NCBI GenBank assembly: GCA_905373785.1
Contig: CAJPUK010000094.1
Coordinates: 1-9,161, forward strand
DNA length: 9,161 bases
Origin: an uncultured Johnsonella sp.
GTDB lineage: Bacteria; Bacillota; Clostridia; Lachnospirales; Lachnospiraceae
Reading direction: 5' to 3'
The position numbers were made by a program, and so were the translations under genes. Every line of letters starts with the position of its first letter. Position 1 is the first letter of the stretch. Positions 1 to 7,271 of the stretch are shown here, in pieces. A model generated the notes under the pieces. That model searched no databases. It was not told the DNA's origin and worked only from the letters and a program-made list of their open reading frames with translations.

Positions 1-671
1 AAATAGAAGAAATAAGCAGCGGAAAGCTTTGTATACAGGATTTTTCTTCTGCCATGGTTGCAAGGCTTGCAGGTATTAAGATGCACGATACGGTTATAGA
101 TGTCTGTGCCGCTCCGGGAGGAAAGTCCTTACATGCAGCCGATATACTTAAGGGAAGCGGTAAGGTGCTTGCCTTTGATATAAGCGAGGCTAAGCTTAAA
201 CTTATAGAGGAAAATAAAAAAAGATGTGCTTTTGAAAATATACATATAGCCTTGGCAGATGCAAGTGTATTAAAACCTGAACTTGTAGACTCGGCAGATG
301 TTGTCATAGCGGATCTTCCCTGTTCCGGACTTGGAATTATAGGCAAAAAACCGGATATAAAGTATAATACAAGTTATGATGCAATAATTGCTTTGAGTAA
401 AATTCAAAGACAAATACTTGATAATGTTTCACAGTATGTGAAAAAAGGCGGAAGGCTTGTCTTTAGTACCTGTACTGTGACTGACATAGAAAACTTACAA
501 AACAGAGACTATTTTTTAAAAAAGCACAAAGATTTCAGACCCCTAAACCTTAGTGCCAAGTTAAGTACTATGGACTGTGATACAAAAGAAAAGGGCTATG
601 TACAGCTACTTCCAAACAGACACGGTTCGGACGGTTTTTTTATAAGTGCGTATGAAAGAGACTTAGAATGA
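1..671 (+). CDS. rsmB: 16S rRNA m5C967 methyltransferase RsmB, C-terminal part (5' end outside window)
   Basis: SAM-dependent enzyme that methylates cytosine at about position 967 of 16S rRNA, acting in the cytoplasm on the unassembled small subunit. The reading frame is open from base 3 to the left edge, and the residues before the ATG at 54 (IQDFSSAMVARLAG) match the family, so that ATG is internal and the gene starts outside the window. Visible motifs are the SAM loop DVCAAPGGKS (nt 99-128), motif IV DLPCSG with its Cys codon at 321-323, and motif VI STCT with the nucleophile Cys codon at 471-473. The C-terminal signature GSDGFF is also present. The N-terminal NusB-like RNA-binding domain and part of the catalytic domain are missing because of the window edge, not because the gene is broken. 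The stop overlaps the rlmN start by four bases (ATGA), suggesting translational coupling. RsmB is preferred over other m5C methyltransferases because of the rlmN/prpC context. Confidence 0.93.
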   Translation, partial: IEEISSGKLCIQDFSSAMVARLAGIKMHDTVIDVCAAPGGKSLHAADILKGSGKVLAFDISEAKLKLIEENKKRCAFENIHIALADASVLKPELVDSADVVIADLPCSGLGIIGKKPDIKYNTSYDAIIALSKIQRQILDNVSQYVKKGGRLVFSTCTVTDIENLQNRDYFLKKHKDFRPLNLSAKLSTMDCDTKEKGYVQLLPNRHGSDGFFISAYERDLE

Positions 672-1693
672 TAGATATTAAAAGTTATACCCTTGCACAG
701 TTGGAAGAATACTTGCTAAGCATCGGTGAGGCAAAGTACAGAGCAGGTCAGATATTTGAGTGGATACATAAGAAAAATATAAAAGATATAGATGAGATGA
801 GCAATATATCCGCTAAATTAAGACTTAAGCTTAAGGAAGACTGTATACTGTTTAATGTAGAAGAAATACTTTATAAGGAATCGGCTATAGACAAAACAAG
901 AAAGTATCTTTTCAGGCTACCTGACGGCAATATTATAGAAAGTGTTTTTATGAGATACAAACATGGCAACTCGGTATGTATTTCTTCACAGGTAGGCTGT
1001 CGCATGGGCTGCAGATTTTGTGCTTCAACCTTGGACGGACTTCTTAGGAATCTAAGTACATCGGAGATGCTTGATCAAATTTATAAGATAAGTCTTTCTA
1101 CAGGTGAAAGAGTATCGAATATAGTACTGATGGGTGCCGGCGAGCCTATGGACAACCTTGATAATGTACTTAAGTTTATAGAAATTATAAACAGCGAACA
1201 GGGACTTAATATAAGCCAGAGAAATATTACGGTATCAAGCTGTGGTTTGGTTCCCGAGATAAAAGCACTTGCAGATAAGAAACTGCAAATAACTCTGGCA
1301 CTTTCACTCCATGCGGCAGATGATGAAACCAGGAAAAGCCTTATGCCCATAGCAAATAAATACAGTATAAAAGAGGTTTTAGAAGCTTGCAGGTATTACT
1401 TTGATACAACAAAAAGGAGAGTCAGTTTTGAGTACGGACTTGTAGCCGGGGTAAATGATACTAAAGAAGAGGCAATTAAGCTCTCAAGGCTTATTAAAAA
1501 TATGCAGGCTCATGTAAATCTTATTCCTATTAATCCCATAAAGGAAAGGGATTATAAAGAACCTGCTCATAAGAATGTGCTTGCATTTAAGCAGGTACTT
1601 GAAAAATCAGGTATACAGGTAACCGTAAGAAGAGAAATGGGCAGAGATATAGACGGTGCCTGCGGGCAACTTAGAAGAAGCTTTATGGCATAG
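668..1693 (+). CDS. rlmN: dual-specificity 23S rRNA/tRNA adenine-C2 methyltransferase RlmN (radical SAM)
   Basis: Radical SAM enzyme that makes 2-methyladenosine at 23S rRNA A2503 and, in characterised homologues, at tRNA A37. The 341-residue product is of normal family length. It has an N-terminal helical RNA-binding region (about 1-90), then a radical SAM barrel with the CX3CX2C iron-sulfur motif at C111, C115 and C118 (CRMGCRFC). C104, seven residues before the cluster, and C332 in DIDGACGQL near the C-terminus match the two mechanistic cysteines of E. coli RlmN (C118 and the methyl-carrying C355). GAGEPMDN and LALSLHA are further family motifs. All catalytic residues are intact. RlmN is favoured over Cfr because of the housekeeping context and the C-terminal DIDGACGQL. 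The start overlaps the rsmB stop, so the pair is probably translationally coupled. Confidence 0.97.
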   Translation: MIDIKSYTLAQLEEYLLSIGEAKYRAGQIFEWIHKKNIKDIDEMSNISAKLRLKLKEDCILFNVEEILYKESAIDKTRKYLFRLPDGNIIESVFMRYKHGNSVCISSQVGCRMGCRFCASTLDGLLRNLSTSEMLDQIYKISLSTGERVSNIVLMGAGEPMDNLDNVLKFIEIINSEQGLNISQRNITVSSCGLVPEIKALADKKLQITLALSLHAADDETRKSLMPIANKYSIKEVLEACRYYFDTTKRRVSFEYGLVAGVNDTKEEAIKLSRLIKNMQAHVNLIPINPIKERDYKEPAHKNVLAFKQVLEKSGIQVTVRREMGRDIDGACGQLRRSFMA

Positions 1694-1711
1694 ATAACTT
1701 ATAAAAACTTT

Positions 1712-1726
1712 GGAGGTATTAAATAC
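1712..1726 (+). promoter_or_regulatory. prpC ribosome binding site with long spacer containing a small inverted repeat
   Basis: GGAGG at 1712-1716 lies 12 bases before the prpC ATG at 1729, longer than the 5-10 bases seen at the other genes here. The spacer contains GTATTAAATAC (1716-1726), a perfect inverted repeat. If it folded as a 4-bp stem with a TAA loop it would shorten the effective spacing. The folding is inference and the stem is weak. Confidence 0.5.
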
Positions 1727-1728
1727 TT

Positions 1729-2457
1729 ATGAAATCAGTGGCACGTACTGATAGAGGGCGAGTAAGAAGTATAAATCAAGATGTGGTAATGGCTTTGGAT
1801 GAGTTTACAAAAGTACCGTTTAACTTATACGTAGTAGCTGACGGTATGGGTGGAGCCAAGGCTGGAGATTATGCAGCCAAAGCTTTGGTGCAATATGTGA
1901 AGGAGTACATAGATAATAATGATGAGGGCACTATAGGTCTTATAAGAAAGGCAATAGAATATGCCAATATAAAAATCTATGAATTATCAAAAAATAATGA
2001 ACAACTTCAAGGTATGGGAAGTACCGTTGTAGCGGCAGGTATAAGTGCCGATACTTTGTATGCCTTTAATGTAGGAGACAGCAGACTCTACCTTGTAAGA
2101 GACAAACTTATACAAATAACCAGGGACCATTCCTTTGTTGAAAATGAAGTGGCAAAAGGTCATATTACAAGAGAGAGCAGGGAATATAAACTTAATAAAA
2201 ATTATATTACAAGGGCTGTCGGCATAGAAAAAGAAGTTGAGGTAGATATATTTGAGGTTGAACTTTTAGAAGGCGATAAAATATTACTATGTTCTGACGG
2301 TTTAAGTAATATGATAGATGATAAAGAAATTTATGATATAATAAGTAAAAGTAAAAGTCTTGATTCGGCAGTTGATGCTTTAATTGAAACAGCCAATGAA
2401 AAAGGCGGCACCGACAATATATCGGCTATACTCATAAATTATGAAAGGGAGGTGTAG
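1729..2457 (+). CDS. prpC: PP2C-family Ser/Thr protein phosphatase (PrpC/Stp type)
   Basis: Mn/Mg-dependent cytoplasmic phosphatase that removes phosphate from Ser/Thr, opposing the kinase encoded next to it. At 242 residues it is a minimal bacterial PP2C catalytic domain with no added domains. Family motifs in order: RSINQD with D18, VADGMGG with metal-binding D38, GSTVVAAG (about 97-104), VGDSRLY with D117, TRDHS (131-135), ITRAVG (160-165), CSDGLSNM with D190, and GGTDNIS with metal-binding D229. All expected metal-binding acidic residues are present, so it should be active. The flap segment before ITRAVG reads KLNKN where many relatives have an HP-containing stretch, a minor variation. 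It lies 35 bases after rlmN and 5 bases before the kinase. The end of the gene (AAGGGAGGTG, 2445-2454) also serves as the kinase ribosome site. Confidence 0.96.
   Translation: MKSVARTDRGRVRSINQDVVMALDEFTKVPFNLYVVADGMGGAKAGDYAAKALVQYVKEYIDNNDEGTIGLIRKAIEYANIKIYELSKNNEQLQGMGSTVVAAGISADTLYAFNVGDSRLYLVRDKLIQITRDHSFVENEVAKGHITRESREYKLNKNYITRAVGIEKEVEVDIFEVELLEGDKILLCSDGLSNMIDDKEIYDIISKSKSLDSAVDALIETANEKGGTDNISAILINYEREV
2445..2454 (+). promoter_or_regulatory. ribosome binding site for prkC, inside the end of prpC
   Basis: AAGGGAGGTG is a near-perfect anti-16S match; its GGAGG core (2448-2452) sits 10 bases before the ATG at 2463. It overlaps the last codons of prpC, which supports the chosen prkC start and tight coupling of phosphatase and kinase translation. 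Confidence 0.8.
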
Positions 2458-2462
2458 GCTTA

Positions 2463-4622
2463 ATGTTACTTAGAGCAGGGACCTTTCTACAAAACAGATA
2501 TGAAATAATCAAGCGAATAGGTGGCGGCGGTATGTCTGAGGTATATAAGGCAAAGTGCCACAAGTTAAATCGCTATGTTGCAATAAAGGTACTTAAAGAA
2601 GAGTTCGGTAAGGATGCCAATTTTGTAAAAAAATTCAACATAGAGGCACAGGCGGCTGCAGGTGTTTTGCATCCTAATATAGTTAATATTTATGATGTGG
2701 TTAATGAAAATAATATGCACTTTATAGTAATGGAGCTTATAGAAGGAATCACACTTAAAGACTATATAGCTTCAAAAGGCATGCTTGATATAAAAGAAGC
2801 CATAAATATAGCGCTACAGGTGGCTAAGGGACTGGAATGTGCACATGAAAGAAATATAGTACACAGAGATGTAAAACCGCAAAATATTATAATTTCGGTG
2901 GACGGAACCGTAAAGGTGGCTGATTTCGGTATAGCCAAGGCTACTACAGAAGAAACTATTAATGCATTTGCACTTGGCTCGGTTCATTATATATCTCCCG
3001 AGCAGGCAAAGGGTGCATATACCGACATAAGAAGCGATATATATTCTCTTGGTGTAAGCCTGTATGAAATGATATCGGGAAGAGTTCCCTTCAACGGAGA
3101 GAATGCGGTAGCTGTTGCACTTGCACATGTTGAAGAAGTTGTAACACCTCCTTCCATATATAATTCAAAAATAAGTCCCGAACTGGAAACCATAGTGCTT
3201 AAGTGTATGCAAAAAAGTCCAGATAGGAGATATCAAAACCTTAAGGAACTTATAAGAGAGCTTCAAAATTTACTTATACAAAGAAATGATACCAGTGCAG
3301 AAGTAGACTCTCAGACAAGGATGATAGACAAAAGTGATATAGTCTCTATCAACAGCATAAGAAGGGATAATGCAGTACCTTCAAACAGAACCGATGATTC
3401 TTATGTGGAAGAAGAGGAAGAAGAATTTGAAGACGAGGTAAAGGACAAGAAAAAGAAAAAAACTGCCACAAAAGATAAAGATGTTGACAAAGAAGATAAA
3501 AAAATGGACTCTATAATGACCGCACTTGGAGCAGGTATAGCGGTTATTATAGTTGTAGTGATTTTATTTTTTATAATAAGATTTTCGGGTTGGACTCCAT
3601 TTCCTAAAAATGAGGAAAGTAAGAATGTAATATCTACCGAAAGCAGCAGTGCTGAAAGTGAGACAAGTGTCAAGGCGGATGTAGAGGTACCGAACATAAC
3701 GGAACTTCCTCAGGAGGTTGCCAAAACAAGGCTTGAAAGCCTTTCACTTAAGATGGCGGTAGCTTCAAGTAAATATGATGATGAAATAAGCAAGGATTAC
3801 ATAATATCTCAGGCACCTTATCCTAAGGCAAAGGTAAGCAAGGGTGATACGGTTGAAGTAGTAATCAGTTTAGGCAAAGAGCCTATTGACTTAAGTAAGC
3901 TTAATCTTTCAGGTATAAGTACGGAAGCGGCTACTAAAATACTGGAGGGAAAGGGCTTAAAGGTAAGTGTTGTAGATGAGTTTAGCGATAATATTGAAGA
4001 GGATATGCTTATAAGATACAGTCCTTCGACAGCGGAAGAGGGACATACCGTAACCCTTTATAACAGTAAGGGTAAAAAAGTGAATAAAATCAAAGTCCCA
4101 AGTTTGGTCAATAAGGATGAAGAAAGTGCGGTAGCCCTTATACAGGCAGCAGGTTTAACTGTCGGTGATGTAAAGACTGTAAACAGCACTTCGGTAGAAA
4201 AAGGATATATAATATCTCAGGATGTAAAAGCCGACTCCGAGGTGGAGCCGGGAAGCAGTGTGGGCTATTCTGTAAGTGCCGGACCGCCACCTGAGACAAC
4301 ACAGGCTGCTACACAGGCAACGCAGGCTTATAAGTACATAGCTTCAATAGATACGACTTATAATATTGCGGATTTGATAGGTCCGGCATCTTCGACCACC
4401 AGTGTAAAGATTATGATAAGGCTGAAACAAAACGTATCAGGTCAGGTGGTTTATACTACTTTGATGGAACCCAGAAAACTTACCGGAGATACCATACTGC
4501 CGGTTAAGTTCAAGTCCATAGAAGGAGCTTACGGTGTTGACCAAGGAGAGGTAGAGGTAGTAGAGACGAACAGCAACAGTGTACTTAAATCCTATACGGT
4601 AGAGTTCTTTAAGGTTCAATAG
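2463..4622 (+). CDS. prkC: membrane PASTA-domain Ser/Thr protein kinase (PrkC/Stk type)
   Basis: Eukaryote-like kinase of 719 residues that couples cell-wall signals to phosphorylation of cytoplasmic proteins. Kinase domain (about 13-270): glycine loop IGGGGMSEV (19-27), ATP-binding K42 in VAIK, catalytic loop HRDVKPQN (134-141, D136), DFG at 154-156, Thr-containing activation loop (T161, T162, T165), and GSVHYISPE (172-180). A low-complexity juxtamembrane linker follows, acidic at 315-326 and lysine-rich at 327-348. One membrane helix (about 353-373) puts the rest outside. Three PASTA units follow: about 406-471, 472-538 (divergent) and 542-607; these generally bind peptidoglycan fragments or lipid II. 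A Thr/Gln/Ala linker (611-622) leads to a beta-rich C-terminal domain (about 623-719) that I cannot assign. All catalytic residues are intact. PrkC pairs with PrpC upstream and lies one base from rsgA, whose B. subtilis homologue is a reported PrkC substrate. Confidence 0.96.
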   Translation: MLLRAGTFLQNRYEIIKRIGGGGMSEVYKAKCHKLNRYVAIKVLKEEFGKDANFVKKFNIEAQAAAGVLHPNIVNIYDVVNENNMHFIVMELIEGITLKDYIASKGMLDIKEAINIALQVAKGLECAHERNIVHRDVKPQNIIISVDGTVKVADFGIAKATTEETINAFALGSVHYISPEQAKGAYTDIRSDIYSLGVSLYEMISGRVPFNGENAVAVALAHVEEVVTPPSIYNSKISPELETIVLKCMQKSPDRRYQNLKELIRELQNLLIQRNDTSAEVDSQTRMIDKSDIVSINSIRRDNAVPSNRTDDSYVEEEEEEFEDEVKDKKKKKTATKDKDVDKEDKKMDSIMTALGAGIAVIIVVVILFFIIRFSGWTPFPKNEESKNVISTESSSAESETSVKADVEVPNITELPQEVAKTRLESLSLKMAVASSKYDDEISKDYIISQAPYPKAKVSKGDTVEVVISLGKEPIDLSKLNLSGISTEAATKILEGKGLKVSVVDEFSDNIEEDMLIRYSPSTAEEGHTVTLYNSKGKKVNKIKVPSLVNKDEESAVALIQAAGLTVGDVKTVNSTSVEKGYIISQDVKADSEVEPGSSVGYSVSAGPPPETTQAATQATQAYKYIASIDTTYNIADLIGPASSTTSVKIMIRLKQNVSGQVVYTTLMEPRKLTGDTILPVKFKSIEGAYGVDQGEVEVVETNSNSVLKSYTVEFFKVQ

Positions 4623-4623
4623 G

Positions 4624-5502
4624 ATGAAGGGAAGAATTGTAAAAGGAATTGCCGGATTTTACTATGTAAATGCCGAATCAAAAGTCTATGAATGTAAGGC
4701 TAAGGGTTTATTTAGAAATAACAATATAAAGCCACTGGTCGGAGACTTTGTTGATATAGATATAATAGATGAGGAAAAGGCTTTGGGGCATATAACCAAA
4801 ATACTTCCGAGAAAGAATACACTTATAAGACCGGCTGTAAGCAATGTGGATATTATTGCCGTGGTACAGTCAACAGCCTCTCCAAAACCGAGACCCTATC
4901 TTATGGACAAGTATTTTATCAATATGCAAAAGTATGATATTGATTTTATTCTAATATGGACAAAGTCGGATATTATTAATGATGAAGCGAAAGAATATAT
5001 TGAAATATATAATAACATAGGAATTAAAAGCTTTATTATATCCGAAAAAGATTCCTATATAAACGATTACGATTTGCTTATAGACTTTCTTAGGGGCAAG
5101 ACTACCGCTTTAGCAGGTGTGTCCGGTGTAGGTAAATCAAGCCTTATTAACAGAATGTGCGAAAGAGAACGTATGGAGGTAGGTTCCTTAAGTAAAAAAA
5201 TTGAAAGAGGTAAGCATACAACAAGACATTCTGAAATATTTTGTGTAGATAAGGATACCTATATATACGATACACCGGGATTCAGTTCCATAGAAATCAG
5301 TGATATGTATGAAGAAGATTTGGAAAACTATTATTATGAGATAGCAGAACTGTCAGGTAATTGCAAGTTTAACAAATGTTCACATATAACAGAGCCAAAT
5401 TGTAAGATAAAAGATGCACTAAGTTGTGGTAAAATATCTAAAATAAGATATGATAATTATACAAAGATATATCAAGAACTAAAAGCGAAGAGGAGACATT
5501 AA
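4624..5502 (+). CDS. rsgA: small-subunit assembly GTPase RsgA (YjeQ/CpgA)
   Basis: Ribosome-dependent, circularly permuted GTPase that checks late maturation of the 30S subunit. The 292-residue product has an N-terminal OB-fold (about 1-65) followed by G motifs in permuted order: G4 TKSD (113-116), G1 GVSGVGKS (165-172), G2-region TTRH (199-202) and G3 DTPGF (216-220). Permuted order and a C-terminal zinc site made by C247, C252, H254 and C260 are diagnostic of the family. G4 starts with Thr where the common form is Asn-Lys-x-Asp; the K and D that matter most for guanine recognition are kept. The start is one base after the prkC stop and the stop codon abuts the rpe start, so it sits within a coupled run. 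Linkage to prkC fits reports that the B. subtilis homologue is phosphorylated by PrkC. Confidence 0.96.
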   Translation: MKGRIVKGIAGFYYVNAESKVYECKAKGLFRNNNIKPLVGDFVDIDIIDEEKALGHITKILPRKNTLIRPAVSNVDIIAVVQSTASPKPRPYLMDKYFINMQKYDIDFILIWTKSDIINDEAKEYIEIYNNIGIKSFIISEKDSYINDYDLLIDFLRGKTTALAGVSGVGKSSLINRMCERERMEVGSLSKKIERGKHTTRHSEIFCVDKDTYIYDTPGFSSIEISDMYEEDLENYYYEIAELSGNCKFNKCSHITEPNCKIKDALSCGKISKIRYDNYTKIYQELKAKRRH

Positions 5503-6162
5503 ATGAAGATATTATCACCTTCTATACTATCAGCTGACCTTAGCAATATTAAAACTCAGCTTGACTTACTAAAAAAAATGTCTATAAGGAATTTACATGT
5601 TGATGTTATGGATGGAGCATTCGTACCCTCTATATCCTTTGGTATGCCTTATATAAAATCACTTAGAAAGCATACAGACCTTGTACTTGATGTTCATATG
5701 ATGGTTGAAGAGCCTGACAGGTATGTTGAGGAAATGTGCAAGTCGGGAGCCGATATAATAACCGTGCATGCGGAAGCCTGCAAGCATCTTGACCGAACTG
5801 TAAATCATATAAAAAGTTTCGGAGTTGCTGTCGGAGTAGCACTTAATCCTTCTACTCCCATAGTTATGCTTGATGAGATTCTGCCCTTTATAGATATGGT
5901 CTTGGTGATGAGTGTAAATCCGGGCTTTGCCGGTCAGGCATTTATACCGTATACGGTACAAAAAATAGCCAGATTACGTCATATAAAGAAGGATAATAAA
6001 CTTGATTTCAGCATACAGGTAGACGGAGGAGTTAATGCGGAGACACTTCCTACAGTTCTTGAAGCCGGAGCTGACAATATAGTTGCAGGATCGGCTATAT
6101 TTAACGGAGACATAGTAGAAAACATTAATTTATTTAAAGGAATAATGGAAGAAGTTGACTAA
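5503..6162 (+). CDS. rpe: ribulose-phosphate 3-epimerase
   Basis: Cytoplasmic TIM-barrel enzyme interconverting D-ribulose 5-phosphate and D-xylulose 5-phosphate in the non-oxidative pentose phosphate pathway. At 219 residues it is full length. Seen motifs: SPSILSADLSN at the N-terminus (S8), LHVDVMDG with metal and catalytic residues H32 and D34, VHMMVEEP with H65, VMSVNPGFAGQ (135-145), VDGGVN with catalytic and metal-binding D174, and the phosphate-binding end GADNIVAGSAIF (189-200). Nothing is missing. AGGAG at 5491-5495, seven bases before the ATG and inside the end of rsgA, supports the start; there is no gap between the two genes. Its place between rsgA and thiN is a recurrent Firmicutes arrangement and does not imply a role in ribosome assembly. 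Confidence 0.97.
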   Translation: MKILSPSILSADLSNIKTQLDLLKKMSIRNLHVDVMDGAFVPSISFGMPYIKSLRKHTDLVLDVHMMVEEPDRYVEEMCKSGADIITVHAEACKHLDRTVNHIKSFGVAVGVALNPSTPIVMLDEILPFIDMVLVMSVNPGFAGQAFIPYTVQKIARLRHIKKDNKLDFSIQVDGGVNAETLPTVLEAGADNIVAGSAIFNGDIVENINLFKGIMEEVD

Positions 6163-6165
6163 AGT

Positions 6166-6825
6166 ATGTTAGGTGTAGCTTACATAATAGCAGGTGGAGA
6201 GATTGACAAAGACTTGTTATCGGCTGTAATGAATAAGCGAAAAAAAACTGATATAGTTGTTGCTGCCGATGCAGGACTTAAGGGTTTGGATGAGCTTGAA
6301 ATAAGCCCCGATTTTATACTGGGAGACTTTGACAGCTTGGGAAAAGAGGTTTTGGAAAAGTACTCAAAAACCATAAACATATCAAGATACAGCAGTGAAA
6401 AAGACTTTAGTGATACTGAGCTTTCAGTAGAGCTTTGTGTATCGAAAGGCTTTAAGAATATTACTATACTTGGCTGCTTCGGCGGAAGAATGGATCACAG
6501 CCTGGCGAATATAAACCTTCTTTACAAGTATTATAAAGAGGGTGTGTCTATAAGGCTTTTAGACAGATATAATAAGTTATATCTTATTGGAAAAAGTAAA
6601 ATCATATATAAGAATGATATGTGGGGTAAATACTTATCAATATTTCCCATAGGAGGGGTTATTAAGGACTTTTCCATAAGCGGTGTCAAATATCCGCTTA
6701 AGAATGTTGTTTTAGACAAGTACAAAAACCCAAGCCTTACTATAAGCAATGAGATTATTGATAAAGAGTGCAATATAGACTTTAAGAATGGCATGATTTT
6801 GATTGTAGAAAGCAAAGATTTTTAA
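6166..6825 (+). CDS. thiN: thiamine pyrophosphokinase (ThiN type)
   Basis: Transfers pyrophosphate from ATP to thiamine, giving the cofactor thiamine diphosphate in the cytoplasm. The 219-residue product shows the N-terminal nucleotide-binding half with IIAGGEID (7-14), VVAADAGL (31-38) and the acidic motif PDFILGDFDSLG (48-59, D49, D54, D56). EKDFSDTE (78-85, D80, D83) and the family signature GGRMDH (106-111) follow. The C-terminal beta-rich thiamine-binding half includes SGVKYPL and LTISNE. Length and motifs are normal. The start is three bases after the rpe stop and its ribosome site is weak (a purine-rich GGAAGAAG at 6147-6154), so translation probably depends on ribosomes finishing rpe. 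No TPP riboswitch precedes it, consistent with thiN being a constitutive salvage gene here. Confidence 0.94.
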   Translation: MLGVAYIIAGGEIDKDLLSAVMNKRKKTDIVVAADAGLKGLDELEISPDFILGDFDSLGKEVLEKYSKTINISRYSSEKDFSDTELSVELCVSKGFKNITILGCFGGRMDHSLANINLLYKYYKEGVSIRLLDRYNKLYLIGKSKIIYKNDMWGKYLSIFPIGGVIKDFSISGVKYPLKNVVLDKYKNPSLTISNEIIDKECNIDFKNGMILIVESKDF

Positions 6826-6852
6826 AGTTTTAATTAAGATAAGGAGGATTAT

Positions 6853-7257
6853 ATGGAATATGTGTTGTGGAGTATATGTTTTGCCGTATTTTTGGTTATA
6901 GAGCTGGTTATACCCAGTTTAGTATCCGTATGGTTTTCTATAGCCGCACTTATTATGGTATTTATAGCTCCCTTTGTTAAGGACCTAAGAGTGCAGACCT
7001 TTATATTCGCCTGTATTTCCTTTATCTTACTTTTATCACTCAGAAAAGTGGCTAAAAGATACCTTAAACCGAAAGACAGTTTAAGACATGAAGAGGTGGA
7101 GATAGTAAATACTCTCGGAGCTGATAAGGGAAGAAGGTTTTATGAGGTAAAGTACAAAGGCGGAATATGGTCGGCTATAGGCAAAGAAGATCATAATAAG
7201 GGTGATATACTTACTATAGGAAGTTTTGACGGAAATAAAATAATTCTTAAAGATTAA
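6853..7257 (+). CDS. short NfeD-like membrane protein (NfeD1b type)
   Basis: Small integral membrane protein of 134 residues. Three hydrophobic segments (about 3-20, 23-42 and 47-64) are followed by a basic patch (RKVAKRYLKPK, 64-74) and a soluble C-terminal part (about 80-134) with the beta-rich pattern of the NfeD OB-fold, ending in the typical pattern GDILTIGSFDGNKIIL. It lacks the N-terminal ClpP-like serine protease domain of long NfeD proteins. Short NfeD proteins typically sit beside an SPFH/stomatin gene, as here (14 bases to the next gene), and are thought to act with it in membrane organisation, but the molecular role is not well defined. AGGAGG at 6842-6847, five bases before the ATG, fixes the start. 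Sequence similarity in the OB-fold is modest, so the assignment rests partly on context. Confidence 0.85.
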   Translation: MEYVLWSICFAVFLVIELVIPSLVSVWFSIAALIMVFIAPFVKDLRVQTFIFACISFILLLSLRKVAKRYLKPKDSLRHEEVEIVNTLGADKGRRFYEVKYKGGIWSAIGKEDHNKGDILTIGSFDGNKIILKD

Positions 7258-7271
7258 GGAGGTCTCATTAT

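Noticed and set aside
1081..1350. Reverse-strand open frame of 89 codons inside rlmN
   Set aside because: Lies wholly within a certain gene, has no ribosome site or recognisable protein features, and reflects the codon bias of rlmN.
668..1693. Cfr-type antibiotic resistance methyltransferase instead of RlmN
   Set aside because: Housekeeping neighbours, the DIDGACGQL C-terminus, RlmN-like length and native codon use all favour RlmN.
1694..1728. Promoter between rlmN and prpC
   Set aside because: The 35-base gap is AT-rich but shows no -35/-10 pair with proper spacing before the ribosome site.
3401..3697. Reverse-strand open frame of 98 codons opposite the prkC linker and membrane segment
   Set aside because: Its Ser/Phe-rich low-complexity translation is the antisense of the Glu/Lys-rich linker, not a protein.
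6126..6170. TPP riboswitch in front of thiN
   Set aside because: thiN starts three bases after rpe, leaving no leader, and no THI-box sequence is visible.
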